DNA of 64,000 bases from Niabella sp. (GCF_030150205.1 NZ_JASLGT010000028.1:1-64000), one strand, 5' to 3'. Counted from the first letter of the stretch, positions 51,893 to 61,152 are shown. The notes: a model not told the origin generated them from the sequence alone. Numbers and translations: made by a program.

Positions 51893-53167
51893 ATGAAAAT
51901 ACTGGTCTTAGGAAGCGGGGGGCGGGAACATGCCTTAGCCTGGAATATGAAGCAGCGGGGCAATCATGAGTTGTTTATTGCTCCGGGAAATCCGGGAACG
52001 GCTGCGCTGGGAACCAATGTAAACCTGGGTGTGAATGATTTTGCGGGGATTGGTGCATTTTGCGGGGAAAAGGGCATTGAAATGGTGGTGGTTGGACCGG
52101 AAGAGCCCCTGGTGAAAGGGATCCGGGATTTTTTCCTGGCGGATGAGGCCCTGAAAACCATACCGTTGATCGGACCATCGCAGTTTGGCGCACAGCTGGA
52201 AGGCAGTAAGGCGTTTGCAAAGGCATTTATGGAACGGCAGCAGATCCCCACAGCGGCGTATAAAGAATTTACCGAAGCAAATTTTGAAGAAGGCGTGCGG
52301 TACCTGCAGGCACATGCGTTGCCGGTGGTTTTGAAGGCGGATGGATTGGCGGCAGGAAAAGGAGTGGTGATCTGTCAGACCAATGAACAGGCGGTGGCGG
52401 AGTTTGAAGCCATGATCCAGGAGGCAAAATTTGGTGAGGCCGGCCGTAAAGTAGTGGTAGAGGAATTTTTATCGGGGATTGAAATGAGTGTGTTTCTGGT
52501 AACCGACGGAAAGGAATATGTGGTGCTGCCGCAGGCGAAGGATTATAAACGTATTGGCGAAAAGGACTCGGGGTTGAATACTGGGGGAATGGGCGCTGTA
52601 AGCCCCGTGCCGTTTGCCGATACTGCATTTATGCAAAAAGTAACGGATCGGATTATTAAACCTACAGTTGATGGGTTAGCAAAAGAAAAGATCGATTATA
52701 CTGGTTTTGTGTTTATCGGGCTGATCAAAGTGGGTGATGATCCGTTTGTGATCGAGTATAACTGCCGCATGGGCGATCCCGAAACAGAAGTGGTGATGCC
52801 CCGGTTGAAAAATGATATTGCGGCGGTGTGCAAGGCTGCCGCCGAACACCGGCTTGCTGAAGTTACGATTGAGGAAGATCCGCGCACCGCTGTAACCGTA
52901 ATGGCGGTGAGCGGGGGCTACCCGGGCGACTATGAAAAAGGATTTAAAATAACCGGCCTCAACCAGCCACTGAATGATGCCATCCTGTTTCAGGCGGGTA
53001 CGAAGGATGTGGATGGTCAGGTAGTAAGCAGCGGCGGACGGGTGCTTTGTGCAACGGCATTTGGTGCTACGGTTGCGGAAGCGGTTGATCGTTCAAAATC
53101 GATCCTGGAGCAGATCCGTTTTGATGGTATGTATTATCGCCGCGATATCGGATACGAGTTCGTATAA
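51893..53167 (+). CDS. purD: Phosphoribosylamine-glycine ligase (GARS)
   Basis: 424 residues, full length. ATP-grasp enzyme of step 2 in purine synthesis: joins phosphoribosylamine and glycine to give GAR. It starts MKILVLGSGGREHALAW; the central ATP-grasp domain has LPVVLKADGLAAGKGVVIC and FVIEYNCRMGDPETEVVMPR, and the C-terminus ends YYRRDIGYEFV. It stands apart from other purine genes. A worn second copy of its last ~140 bp lies at 54611-54758, on the far side of the ATPase cassette. Confidence 0.97.
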   Translation: MKILVLGSGGREHALAWNMKQRGNHELFIAPGNPGTAALGTNVNLGVNDFAGIGAFCGEKGIEMVVVGPEEPLVKGIRDFFLADEALKTIPLIGPSQFGAQLEGSKAFAKAFMERQQIPTAAYKEFTEANFEEGVRYLQAHALPVVLKADGLAAGKGVVICQTNEQAVAEFEAMIQEAKFGEAGRKVVVEEFLSGIEMSVFLVTDGKEYVVLPQAKDYKRIGEKDSGLNTGGMGAVSPVPFADTAFMQKVTDRIIKPTVDGLAKEKIDYTGFVFIGLIKVGDDPFVIEYNCRMGDPETEVVMPRLKNDIAAVCKAAAEHRLAEVTIEEDPRTAVTVMAVSGGYPGDYEKGFKITGLNQPLNDAILFQAGTKDVDGQVVSSGGRVLCATAFGATVAEAVDRSKSILEQIRFDGMYYRRDIGYEFV

Positions 53168-53218
53168 TGCAGTATTGAAGCGGAATTCAGAGGATTTAGG
53201 TATAAATTTAAAAATATA

Positions 53219-53263
53219 GTAACCATGAAAATTGAAAATCATATTTTCAATTTTCATGGTTAC
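53219..53263. repeat. Perfect 21-bp palindrome at the 3' end of the ATPase gene
   Basis: Arms 53219-53239 and 53243-53263 pair perfectly around a 3-nt loop (core AACCATGAAAATTGAAAAT). The ATPase stop codon (53260-53262) lies inside the right arm. The core 19-mer matches, 18 of 19, the left arm of the palindrome at 54438-54478. Confidence 0.95.
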
Positions 53264-54426
53264 ATTTTAGGCAATTCCTGTTCTAAAAAATGCTTTAAAC
53301 CACAATGGATACTAGCCTGCTTGCCGGGGTAAGCTTCTCCATAAGGCGCAATAACAAAACGTTTTGCAGGGTTTAATGTATCAATACTTTCATAAAAACC
53401 GCGTGAGGGTTGGGCGCTGGCACTTACTTTAATTTCAATGGCTGCATAGGGTTTATTCTTTTTTACGAGCAGCAGATCCAGTTCTGCCCCGTTATGTGTG
53501 CGGTAAAAGAACGGCGACAGCGCAGGAGGTAGCACTTGTATGATCTGCTCAATAGCATACCCTTCCCAGGAGGCACCAATCAACACATTTCCTCTTAGTT
53601 CATCCATAGTATGGATCTGTGCCAGCCGGTGCAGGAGGCCACTGTCACGGATATACACTTTCGGAGATTTTACCAGCCGTTTATTCACGTTTGCAAACCA
53701 GGGTTGTAATCTCCTTACAAGATAGGCGCCCTCGAGGTAATCCAGATAGCGATGTACGGTAGGGTTGGTTACACCCAATGCCCGGGCAAAGTTTTCCGCA
53801 TTTAGCACGCCGCTGTTATTGTACGCCAGCATCTGCCAAAAATTACGCACCAGGGTTGTGCTCAGCGTTACATGAAAAAATTGATTCAGGTCCCGTTCTA
53901 TATAGCTTTTTATAAAATGATCGAGCCAGTTGCAGGATTGCGCCTCTGTTTTAGCCGTTAAGGCGCCGGGAAAGCCACCCCGGAACCAATGTCGTTGCAA
54001 TGAGATGCTGGCTGGCAGTTCAGAAAAACCGATTGGAGGCAGTTCGGTATAGGCAATACGGCCGGCCAGTGATTCTGATACACCCTTAATTAAGGCTGGT
54101 GAAGCAGATCCGGTGAGCAGGTAACGGCCGGCTTTTCGTTTTTCATCAATAAGAGGGCGCAGGGTACTGAAGAGCGCGGGCAGGTATTGCACTTCATCCA
54201 GAACTACCAGTTTATTGCTATGGAACCGGAGATAAGTTTCGGCATCGTTCAGCTTCAACTGGTCGGAGGGCTTCTCAATATCCAGGTAAATGCATTCTTT
54301 ACCGGTATGCCTGGCAATGCGTTTTGCCAGGGTGGTTTTCCCTACCTGCCGGGGTCCCAAGATGGCTACCGCCGGAAACTGTTTGAGCAGCTTGAGAATC
54401 TCTGTCTCCAGTTTTCTTTGTATCAT
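53260..54426 (-). CDS. AAA-type ATPase with DUF4143 (ATP-binding, restriction-fold tail)
   Basis: 388 residues. An N-terminal P-loop domain has Walker A LGPRQVGKTTLAKR (about residues 23-36), Walker B KLVVLDEVQY and a sensor-like LLTGSAS (arginine/serine). The DUF4143 C-terminal part follows: a winged-helix-like segment (FARALGVTNPTVHRYLDYLEGAYLVRRLQPW) and a PD-(D/E)XK-like core (ELDLLLVKKNKPYAAIEIKVS). These proteins occur in many, often variable, copies in Bacteroidota; no function is established. Both ends of the gene touch near-identical palindromes, and a -7 box lies directly before the ATG, so the gene looks like a self-contained, self-regulated cassette (inference). Confidence 0.93.
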   Translation of the reverse strand: MIQRKLETEILKLLKQFPAVAILGPRQVGKTTLAKRIARHTGKECIYLDIEKPSDQLKLNDAETYLRFHSNKLVVLDEVQYLPALFSTLRPLIDEKRKAGRYLLTGSASPALIKGVSESLAGRIAYTELPPIGFSELPASISLQRHWFRGGFPGALTAKTEAQSCNWLDHFIKSYIERDLNQFFHVTLSTTLVRNFWQMLAYNNSGVLNAENFARALGVTNPTVHRYLDYLEGAYLVRRLQPWFANVNKRLVKSPKVYIRDSGLLHRLAQIHTMDELRGNVLIGASWEGYAIEQIIQVLPPALSPFFYRTHNGAELDLLLVKKNKPYAAIEIKVSASAQPSRGFYESIDTLNPAKRFVIAPYGEAYPGKQASIHCGLKHFLEQELPKM

Positions 54427-54430
54427 ACCA

Positions 54431-54438
54431 CAAATATA
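54431..54438 (-). promoter_or_regulatory. Promoter -7 box of the ATPase gene
   Basis: On the minus strand TATATTTG, an exact TAnnTTTG match, 4 bp before the ATG (leaderless or nearly so). The upstream palindrome begins at its edge and covers the -33 region. Confidence 0.55.
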
Positions 54439-54478
54439 ACCATGAAATTTGAAAATCTTATTTTAAGATTTCATGGTT
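54438..54478. repeat. Palindrome upstream of the ATPase gene, candidate operator
   Basis: Arms 54438-54456 and 54460-54478 match at 17 of 19 positions around a 3-nt loop. The left arm AACCATGAAATTTGAAAAT differs by one base from the core of the palindrome at the other end of the gene. Its position over the expected -33 element suggests an operator; its duplicate at the 3' end suggests a cassette boundary. Confidence 0.85.
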
Positions 54479-54610
54479 GTAGTTTTTCGTTAATTTTACT
54501 ATTGTTAATGTTACCAACAAAAAATAGTAGGGCTGAAGGTGTGTAAGGCTACCGTTGGATACCGGCTTTCTGAAATCCTGTTTCGGGGAGTTGTGAAGGA
54601 GGCTAATGGA

Positions 54611-54758
54611 TAAGTAACAGCAATTAGTCGGCGGGTGCTTGCCAGGTAGCATTGAGTGCTACTGTAATGGAAGCGGTTGACGGCTCAAAAGGGCTCCTGG
54701 AGCAAATCCATTTCGCGGATCGTATTACCGCCCTGATGCCGGGTATGAGTTTGTATAG
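54611..54758 (+). pseudogene. Degenerate duplicate of the purD 3' end
   Basis: This stretch aligns with the last ~150 bp of purD (about 53021-53167): GGGTGCTT, then GTGCTACxGT, GGAAGCGGTTGA, CTCCTGGAGCAxATCC, and a final ATTACCGCCCTGATGCCGGG. In one frame it encodes ATVMEAVDGSKGLLEQIHF, then after a one-base shift YYRPDAGYEFV and TAG, closely matching purD's tail (YYRRDIGYEFV). It is non-functional. It lies beyond the ATPase cassette from the intact gene. Confidence 0.85.
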
Positions 54759-54788
54759 GACCTACCGGATTTTTGCTAAATTCATGGC

Positions 54789-57104
54789 ATGAAAAACGGT
54801 AAGATTAATTGTTTAATGAACCTGTGGCTGCTGCTGTTATTGTTGGTTTTTGCAAAAAGCATCAGCTCCCAGGAACTGACGGATAAGGCAGCCTTATTAA
54901 AGGACGTTGGTACATTTTATTTGTACGCAGATACTGTTCCCGCAATTGTAACCTACCCCATAGGATATGATGCCCAGGTGATCGCTTCAGGAAATATAGC
55001 TCAAGGCACAGATCCTCCTATATATGCGCCGGTGATTATCACCGGCAGGCTGGGAAAGGGAAAGATACTGGTTATTGGCAATGCCCATTTTCTTAGTAAA
55101 ACGGTTGTAAGCCGGCCGGACGTTCATCAATTCTGGAAGAATGTATTTCATTGGGCACCTGGCCAGAGGATGGCCATTGGCTTTAGCAAAAAAAAACTGG
55201 GAGAATTAAACCGGATTGCCGGTCAGCAGCATTTGATCATCCGGCATATAACGGGAAACCGCATTCCTCCCGGAGTGAGAACATTATTCTTAAACGATAT
55301 ACCGGAGATCCCGGGCGGTCAGGAAATGATCAGTGATTTTATAAAGAATGGGGGAGCCTTGATTTATCTTTCTTCGGCATGGGAGGTCCTTAAAAAAAAT
55401 GGTTATCATTTGGACCGCATTCCCGGCAACCAGTTACTAACGAAGGCCGGCCTGTTTCATTTTGGGGATATTGTTTCAGGAGCTCCCGACGATACCCTGT
55501 ATACCGGCCCGGCACCGGATTATCTAAAACCGCAGAAGATCATTCCGAATATCCGCAATTATCAGTACATCCCTTTGTTTTACGATAAAGGTACTGGCAG
55601 GATACCGCTGAGCATACTAAAACTTATTTATTACTGGCGCGATTCAAGTACTGCAATCCGAAAGGACCTGGTACAATCCGTTTCGGGCCATGAGTTCGAT
55701 AGTATCGGTTTTCCTGGCTTGAAACAGCCGTTATATACAGCCTATTGGCCCGATGTTTTTCGTCTTTTTCTGCGGGTGGCAGAAGATGAACGCAAGGCGG
55801 GGTTGGATCCGCATCACAGGTCTGCGAATAACAAGGAGTTCCCCGGGATTGTTCCCGACCATGTGTCCCGGGTTACAGAGCGCATTGAAATAGTCTACTC
55901 CAACCGGTGGAGTGGATTGCCGGAGCCCGATACCAGTTTTAAACGATGGCACAGTACGGGATTGTATGTGGCACCGGGAGATCTTGTTGAAGTAGTGCTG
56001 GATCGGCCGGTGGATACATCGCGGCATATCGAAGCCCGGATCGGCATACATGAAGATGATGTTACCAATGCGGAAACCTATTTACGAAACCCGTTTGACC
56101 TGGTTAAAAGCTTCAATCTGGATAGGGATACCGTGCGCATTCACTCGCTGTACGGAGGGCTGCTGTATTTTAATATACCGGTAACAGATAGTGCCAATTC
56201 CTTTAAAGCCGCCGTTACTGGAGCGGTGCATGCTCCTTACTTTCAATTGGGAAAGACCTCTAATAAGGAATGGGTGACGCAGGTAAAAAATTATGAAGCG
56301 CCATGGGCGGAGCTGGCAAGTAATAAGATCATCCTCACCGTTCCCTCAGACAGCATTCGGAATCTTCAAGATCCGGAAAAGCTAATGCGATTCTGGGATG
56401 CGGTCATGGATGCTAATGCCGACCTGGCGCAGATCCCGAGGGATCGCTGGCATCCGGAACGGATTATTATTGACAACAATGTGGCGTACGGGTATATGTA
56501 TACTACTGCATCAAAAATTGTAGCGCCCAACGACAGAAGTCTCTCCATGCTTTTGAATGAACGTTATCTGCGGGATTCCGGGTCTTGGGGGCATTTTCAT
56601 GAAATCGGCCACCGGCACCAGTTCTTCGGGATCGATTTTGATGAGCTGGGGGAAGTGACCGTGAATTTGTATACACTTTATGCTTACAGAACGGTCCTGG
56701 GAAAAGACATCTATCAGTCCCGGGATGGTGCCACAAGAGACAGTATTCATAAACTGATAAGGGATTATATTCACAATCCCGATTATTCCAGATGGCGGAA
56801 TGATCCGTTCCTGCAGCTCTATACCTTGTTTTATCCCATTATTGATGCCTATGGCTGGGATGCCATAAAACAAATGAACCGATCCTCCAGAAAGATCTAT
56901 GAAGAAAAATACAAGGGTACCAATATAAGCTTTAAACGGGCTGCAGATAACAATGAAAGAAGAAATGCTTATTTCGTTTTGTTATCAAAAGCTATTGGGG
57001 TAAATTTAAGCAGCTACTTTGACAAATTGAAAATACCGGTTTCTGATGATGCAAAGAAACAGGTTGCCGGCCTTCCTGTGTGGATGCCGGATCTGTTTAA
57101 ATAG
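54789..57104 (+). CDS. Secreted M60-family (enhancin-like) metallopeptidase
   Basis: 771 residues with a signal peptide (ending SISSQ, about residue 28). The first ~350 residues form a GATase-like/accessory region (LGKGKILVIGNAHFLSK; NGGALIYLSSAWEVL). The M60-like peptidase domain (about 360-730) carries the zinc motif H604-E605-x-x-H608 in WGHFHEIGHRHQ, with a third Glu ligand in FDELGEVTVNLY. M60 enzymes cleave mucin-type glycoproteins or other surface glycoproteins. It is alone on its strand, next to the purD remnant, and converges with the GLPGLI gene. Confidence 0.93.
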   Translation: MKNGKINCLMNLWLLLLLLVFAKSISSQELTDKAALLKDVGTFYLYADTVPAIVTYPIGYDAQVIASGNIAQGTDPPIYAPVIITGRLGKGKILVIGNAHFLSKTVVSRPDVHQFWKNVFHWAPGQRMAIGFSKKKLGELNRIAGQQHLIIRHITGNRIPPGVRTLFLNDIPEIPGGQEMISDFIKNGGALIYLSSAWEVLKKNGYHLDRIPGNQLLTKAGLFHFGDIVSGAPDDTLYTGPAPDYLKPQKIIPNIRNYQYIPLFYDKGTGRIPLSILKLIYYWRDSSTAIRKDLVQSVSGHEFDSIGFPGLKQPLYTAYWPDVFRLFLRVAEDERKAGLDPHHRSANNKEFPGIVPDHVSRVTERIEIVYSNRWSGLPEPDTSFKRWHSTGLYVAPGDLVEVVLDRPVDTSRHIEARIGIHEDDVTNAETYLRNPFDLVKSFNLDRDTVRIHSLYGGLLYFNIPVTDSANSFKAAVTGAVHAPYFQLGKTSNKEWVTQVKNYEAPWAELASNKIILTVPSDSIRNLQDPEKLMRFWDAVMDANADLAQIPRDRWHPERIIIDNNVAYGYMYTTASKIVAPNDRSLSMLLNERYLRDSGSWGHFHEIGHRHQFFGIDFDELGEVTVNLYTLYAYRTVLGKDIYQSRDGATRDSIHKLIRDYIHNPDYSRWRNDPFLQLYTLFYPIIDAYGWDAIKQMNRSSRKIYEEKYKGTNISFKRAADNNERRNAYFVLLSKAIGVNLSSYFDKLKIPVSDDAKKQVAGLPVWMPDLFK

Positions 57105-57118
57105 TACCGGGTAGCAGG

Positions 57119-57898
57119 CTACATATCCATAAAAAACTGAACCCAGGGGGAGGTGAGCCCAAAACCTTTGAGCAGCTTGGAAGAGGTTGCATTAAATTCC
57201 TTATTATTAACAACGGTACTTTTTCCAGGCTCAGGAAGCTTCCATTTGTCAACAGCGGTATCAAAACCGGTTACATTAGTGGCAAAAATAGAAATATGCT
57301 GATGAGGGATCGCGATGCCAAGGATCATGCCGGGCAGCCCGTTATACGCTTCGGGACCACCTTTGGTAAGGATTTCATCCGTATAAAACGCCACCACATA
57401 AATGGAATCAAAGAATAACGCATTGGCCCGGTGGCACTGGTATCCGGCGATCTCCCGGGTTTCGTCCGTGAGCTTCCATTTGATATTTTTTACGGAGTCT
57501 TTGATGAAAAAGTTTTTATCGAAGATGATTTTCTCTGAAACAGACTGGCCCAGTTGAAAATTGCTGTATACCTTGTTTTTATAAGCAGCCGGAATTTGAA
57601 AGGTTTGCGAAAATCCGATGTCTTTATTTACCGGCTCATAGAGGCTATGGTCCCTGTCAAAAAACAACTGGAAACTATCCGTCCAGAACTGGGGTGCGTT
57701 CTGCCGGTATTTTTGCATGAAACCGGCTAATTGATCTTCCGGAACCTGCTTGGTTTCTGACAGGAAAATTTTCATTGCAGCAAACGTGTTCACCTTACGC
57801 TCAAAGGTTATTTTGCCACTTTCCATAAACACGGCATGCTGTGCGTACAGGGTTGCTGCGCAACACACCATCGTAACTAACAGGAATAAATTTTTCAT
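57119..57898 (-). CDS. GLPGLI family secreted protein
   Basis: 259 residues with a signal peptide (MKNLFLLVTMVCCAATLYAQ). The family's naming motif is present as YNGLPGMILGI (Met for Leu), together with WKLTDETREIAGYQCHRANA and a FYTDEI strand upstream of it. GLPGLI proteins are secreted or outer-membrane proteins of Bacteroidota of unknown function. Its start lies 3 bp after the stop of the OMP beta-barrel gene, and the two are typically paired, so they are one operon and probably interact in the outer membrane. Confidence 0.93.
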   Translation of the reverse strand: MKNLFLLVTMVCCAATLYAQHAVFMESGKITFERKVNTFAAMKIFLSETKQVPEDQLAGFMQKYRQNAPQFWTDSFQLFFDRDHSLYEPVNKDIGFSQTFQIPAAYKNKVYSNFQLGQSVSEKIIFDKNFFIKDSVKNIKWKLTDETREIAGYQCHRANALFFDSIYVVAFYTDEILTKGGPEAYNGLPGMILGIAIPHQHISIFATNVTGFDTAVDKWKLPEPGKSTVVNNKEFNATSSKLLKGFGLTSPWVQFFMDM

Positions 57899-57901
57899 CT
57901 T

Positions 57902-60631
57902 CTATTGCTTAATGTTATTGAATTTGGTGAAGCTCCAGCTGGCGCCGATCATAAAGAAACGGCGGATGGTAGTGTATCGGTTTTCGGTAAACAGGTCGCT
58001 ATTGGCTGTTCTGGAATACCCGGTATTCCGGTTTAAAATATCGTTACAGGAAACCTTGATCGTGAGCTGATCATTTTTTAACATATTGTAGCCGAGCCAG
58101 GCGTTCCAGATAAACCGGCTAAAGTTCTGATTAAAAGTTTGTGTTTTTTGTTGCCAGAAATAGTTGCCGTCCGTATGCAGCTCCATTTTTTTGAGAAAAT
58201 AAACGGCCGCCGATGGATACAGGTTGTAGAAAAAGTAGTTGTTTTTGAGCTCGGGCTGAAGAGAAGATTTATTAAAGGTATAGCCACCGGTTCCGTATAA
58301 GCCGATACTGTATTTCTTTGTTTTTTCTTTGCCAGCATATAAGGAAAGCGCATAGGTGGAATAGTTAAGCTGGTTTAATGCACTGTTCTTTTTGTTGTAG
58401 CCAACACCTCCGTTGGTACTCAGGCCCGACTGTATGTTAAAGCCTTTGATCTGGCGACCATAATAAACGTTGAGCGCATAGTTGCTGTTATTATTGCCGG
58501 TTAAATTTTCATACCGGTAGGTATAGGCGCCGGATGAGTCATTGACTGTAGTAGTAATAACAATAGGATGACTGGTTAAACTTGCATTTAAATTGGCACC
58601 CATATAGGTTTGCCCCATATTTTTTACCTGGTAATAATTGCCATTAATGGTATGGGTAAAGCTGCTGTTAAGCTGGGTGTTGGATAAATAGGTGACCAGC
58701 TGTCGGTTGTTGTACTGATAAGGCAATAGTTGCGTTTTATCCGGGTTGGTATTGTTTCCGGAATATTCAAAATAGTAGCCTTTTAATTGAGTGGGGCTGT
58801 AACGCAGACTGGCGGAAGGGTTCCAGTTTACAAAATTCCGCTTTAACGCCAGGGGCTGATAAAAATTGTCAATATCTAAATTCGTAAAACGAATGTTGTT
58901 ATTGGCCTTAATGATCAGTTTGCGATGTGTGTAATTGATACCTGCACCTGCCTGGTTGCTCCATTCGGTCGAATTCAATTTTGTACTGAATAAGGAATCG
59001 ACATTTGCCTGTCCGGTACCGGCTGCCAGGTTATAAGAACTTCTGTTTTCGTCAGTTTCCTTATTTCCTAACTTATAGTTCAGCAGGAGGGATAGCTTTT
59101 TAGATAATGGCTCCGTGTAATTGACCGTTAAATTACTGGTACGGTAGGTATTGTTCATTTGTTGGCGCAGATTCAAACCTGCACTGCTGTCCCGGACATT
59201 GCTGGTATTAAAGAACTGGGTTTCCGAATGGCTGAAACCATTGGCATGATCATCGTTAAAATTATTATTGAGGTAAAAAGAAAGGGTTCTTCCGTATTTT
59301 TTTAATTTCTTTTCCCAGGAGAGATTGATATTGGCCGTTTTTATATTGTAGTCGCTATTGGCAGCACTTTCTGTGGCATTGATCCGGCTATTATCTGCCC
59401 GTTTGCTTTCTGCCGATGAAGAGGATGCATTTTTTGAATCGCCTGTGTAACCGTCTGCGTAAACGGTAACGGTGGAGGTGGTATCAAATTTATGAATGTA
59501 TTTGGCGTTAGCCCGGTGATTTTCATTTCTGTTCTGAAAATGACTGTTGGATTCACTCCGGATAAAGCTGGAGAGAAGGTTATTTTGCGAAAGTGTAGAT
59601 TCGCTGCCTTCCACATTCATAAAATTGTACTTGTAGTTTCCGTTAACCGATTCTTTATCCTGGTTCCATTTTTTATCATAATGCGCACCTGCAGATACAG
59701 CCCGGGGCAGGCCCTTGCCATCATAGTTTTCACTGCTTCTGTCATCGTCCCCAAGCTTTTGTTTGTCTGCGGAGCCCAGGCCAACACGACCAATATCACT
59801 GGTGGTTCCGTAAACCGACATTTTCCGTTTGCCCTTAAAGGCATTCACCATCCCCTGTACATTATAATGCTGGTCGGTACCCCCACCGGCCTCTATCTTG
59901 CCAAAAACGCCATGGTTCTTATCCTCCTTTATTTTCAGGTTAATGGTTTTGTCCTTTATCCCATCATCGATACCGGTAAATGTGGCAGCGTCCGATTTTT
60001 TATCGTATACCTGCACCTTATCGATCATATCGGCCCGCAGGTTGCGGGTAACCAGGGTAGGATCATCTCCAAAAAACTCTTCGCCATCCACCAGCACTTT
60101 TTTTACTTTCTGTCCCTGGGCAGTGATATTACCATATTGGTCCACCTGCAGGCCGGGTAGTTGTTTTAAAAGGTCTTCCACCGTGGCATTGGGCTGCACT
60201 CTAAAGCTGTCTGCCGTATATTCGGTCGTGTCGCCTTTTATCTTTATGGCGCTGACCTGCGATTTTACAATCACCTCCTGCAGCAGCTTTTCTTTAAGGA
60301 TCATGTTCACCTTATTCATGTTGAACAGGTTGTTTTTTGCATCCCTCATGAAAACCCGGTGCGAATAATCGGCATATTTAGGATAACTGAAAAATAATAC
60401 ATACCGTGCCGTATCACTAAGATTGTAGAAAGCAAAGTTTCCCTCTTTGTCGGCCCGGGTATCGGCCACTATAAACGAATCCTTATCCTGAAGGAGCACT
60501 ACAGAGGCGTTGGCCAGCCGCACATTGGCGCTGCTATCAATTACGCTGCCGGTAATGGATGCTTTTTGCGCATAACTCTGGATACAAAGAACAAGGGAAA
60601 GCAGTACAAATCCCAGGTATTTTATTGTCAT
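57902..60631 (-). CDS. Outer-membrane beta-barrel protein (carboxypeptidase-regulatory N-terminus)
   Basis: 909 residues. Signal peptide (ending IQSYAQ), carboxypeptidase-regulatory-like domain (ITGSVIDSSANVRLANASVVLLQ..., about residues 24-110), a TonB-plug-like region with VEDLLKQLPGLQVDQYGNITAQGQ and VDGEEFFGDDP, then a large barrel of the OMP_b-brl_3 type. It lacks a clear TonB box. It is the usual partner of GLPGLI proteins, and the role of the pair is unknown. A -7-like box (TAACTTTT on the minus strand, 60681-60688) lies 50 bp upstream. Confidence 0.92.
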   Translation of the reverse strand: MTIKYLGFVLLSLVLCIQSYAQKASITGSVIDSSANVRLANASVVLLQDKDSFIVADTRADKEGNFAFYNLSDTARYVLFFSYPKYADYSHRVFMRDAKNNLFNMNKVNMILKEKLLQEVIVKSQVSAIKIKGDTTEYTADSFRVQPNATVEDLLKQLPGLQVDQYGNITAQGQKVKKVLVDGEEFFGDDPTLVTRNLRADMIDKVQVYDKKSDAATFTGIDDGIKDKTINLKIKEDKNHGVFGKIEAGGGTDQHYNVQGMVNAFKGKRKMSVYGTTSDIGRVGLGSADKQKLGDDDRSSENYDGKGLPRAVSAGAHYDKKWNQDKESVNGNYKYNFMNVEGSESTLSQNNLLSSFIRSESNSHFQNRNENHRANAKYIHKFDTTSTVTVYADGYTGDSKNASSSSAESKRADNSRINATESAANSDYNIKTANINLSWEKKLKKYGRTLSFYLNNNFNDDHANGFSHSETQFFNTSNVRDSSAGLNLRQQMNNTYRTSNLTVNYTEPLSKKLSLLLNYKLGNKETDENRSSYNLAAGTGQANVDSLFSTKLNSTEWSNQAGAGINYTHRKLIIKANNNIRFTNLDIDNFYQPLALKRNFVNWNPSASLRYSPTQLKGYYFEYSGNNTNPDKTQLLPYQYNNRQLVTYLSNTQLNSSFTHTINGNYYQVKNMGQTYMGANLNASLTSHPIVITTTVNDSSGAYTYRYENLTGNNNSNYALNVYYGRQIKGFNIQSGLSTNGGVGYNKKNSALNQLNYSTYALSLYAGKEKTKKYSIGLYGTGGYTFNKSSLQPELKNNYFFYNLYPSAAVYFLKKMELHTDGNYFWQQKTQTFNQNFSRFIWNAWLGYNMLKNDQLTIKVSCNDILNRNTGYSRTANSDLFTENRYTTIRRFFMIGASWSFTKFNNIKQ

Positions 60632-60717
60632 TGAAGGTCAATTTTATTTAAGCTCAGGTATTAGTCGTTTAAATGCAGGAAAAAGTTACAGGGTTCTAAA
60701 AAAAATGTGAAAGTATT

Positions 60718-60930
60718 TTATGCCTCCTCTTTCCGGTACTCCAGGATATCACCCGGCTGGCAATCCAGCGCATTACAGATGGCTTCCAGTGTTTCGATGC
60801 GGATGGCTTTGGCCTTTCCGTTTTTCAATATTGAAAGATTCGACAGGGTGATGCCCACTTTTTCACTCAGCTCGTTGAGTGACATTTTACGGCGGGCCAT
60901 CATAACGTCTAAATTGATAACGATGGGCAT
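60718..60930 (-). CDS. Small XRE-family (YozG-like) regulator
   Basis: 70 residues forming one helix-turn-helix domain (MSLNELSEKVGITLSNLSILKNGKAKAIRIETLEAICNALDCQPGDIL). It belongs to the Cro/C1 short group exemplified by Bacillus subtilis YozG, commonly encoded with DUF2975 membrane proteins. It starts 2 bp after the short membrane protein gene and is the last gene of the operon. It is the natural candidate to bind the palindrome at the operon promoter. Confidence 0.93.
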   Translation of the reverse strand: MPIVINLDVMMARRKMSLNELSEKVGITLSNLSILKNGKAKAIRIETLEAICNALDCQPGDILEYRKEEA

Positions 60931-60932
60931 GG

Positions 60933-61145
60933 TTATACGATTAAATCATTTTCCTGTTGCAGTTGTACCCCTCTTTTAAGGTTTTTACTATACCGCAATT
61001 GAACAATTATATAAAAAAGAAGAAAGGTCTTCAATAAGGTTGCAATACTTACAATGGTCATGGCGGCGCCGGCTTCTACACATAGGACAATCAACAGGAG
61101 CCAGGGAAGCACATTTAAAAGCTGGATGACTTGTTTTGTTTTCAT
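60933..61145 (-). CDS. Short DUF2975-like membrane protein
   Basis: 70 residues with two hydrophobic segments (about 7-27 and 32-48). Its C-terminal tail LKRGVQLQQENDLIV closely matches the tails of the two larger DUF2975 proteins upstream (RGVQLKEEQELTV, SGVKLQRDQEFTI), so it is a paralogue lacking the middle of the domain. It may be a truncated derivative or a true miniature form; the reading frame is intact and is packed 2 bp from the regulator and 7 bp from the protease gene, which favours a retained function. Confidence 0.75.
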   Translation of the reverse strand: MKTKQVIQLLNVLPWLLLIVLCVEAGAAMTIVSIATLLKTFLLFYIIVQLRYSKNLKRGVQLQQENDLIV

Positions 61146-61152
61146 TCATGCG

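Noticed and set aside
59492..60160. 222-codon plus-strand open frame inside the OMP beta-barrel gene
   Set aside because: Antisense shadow of a well-supported outer-membrane protein.
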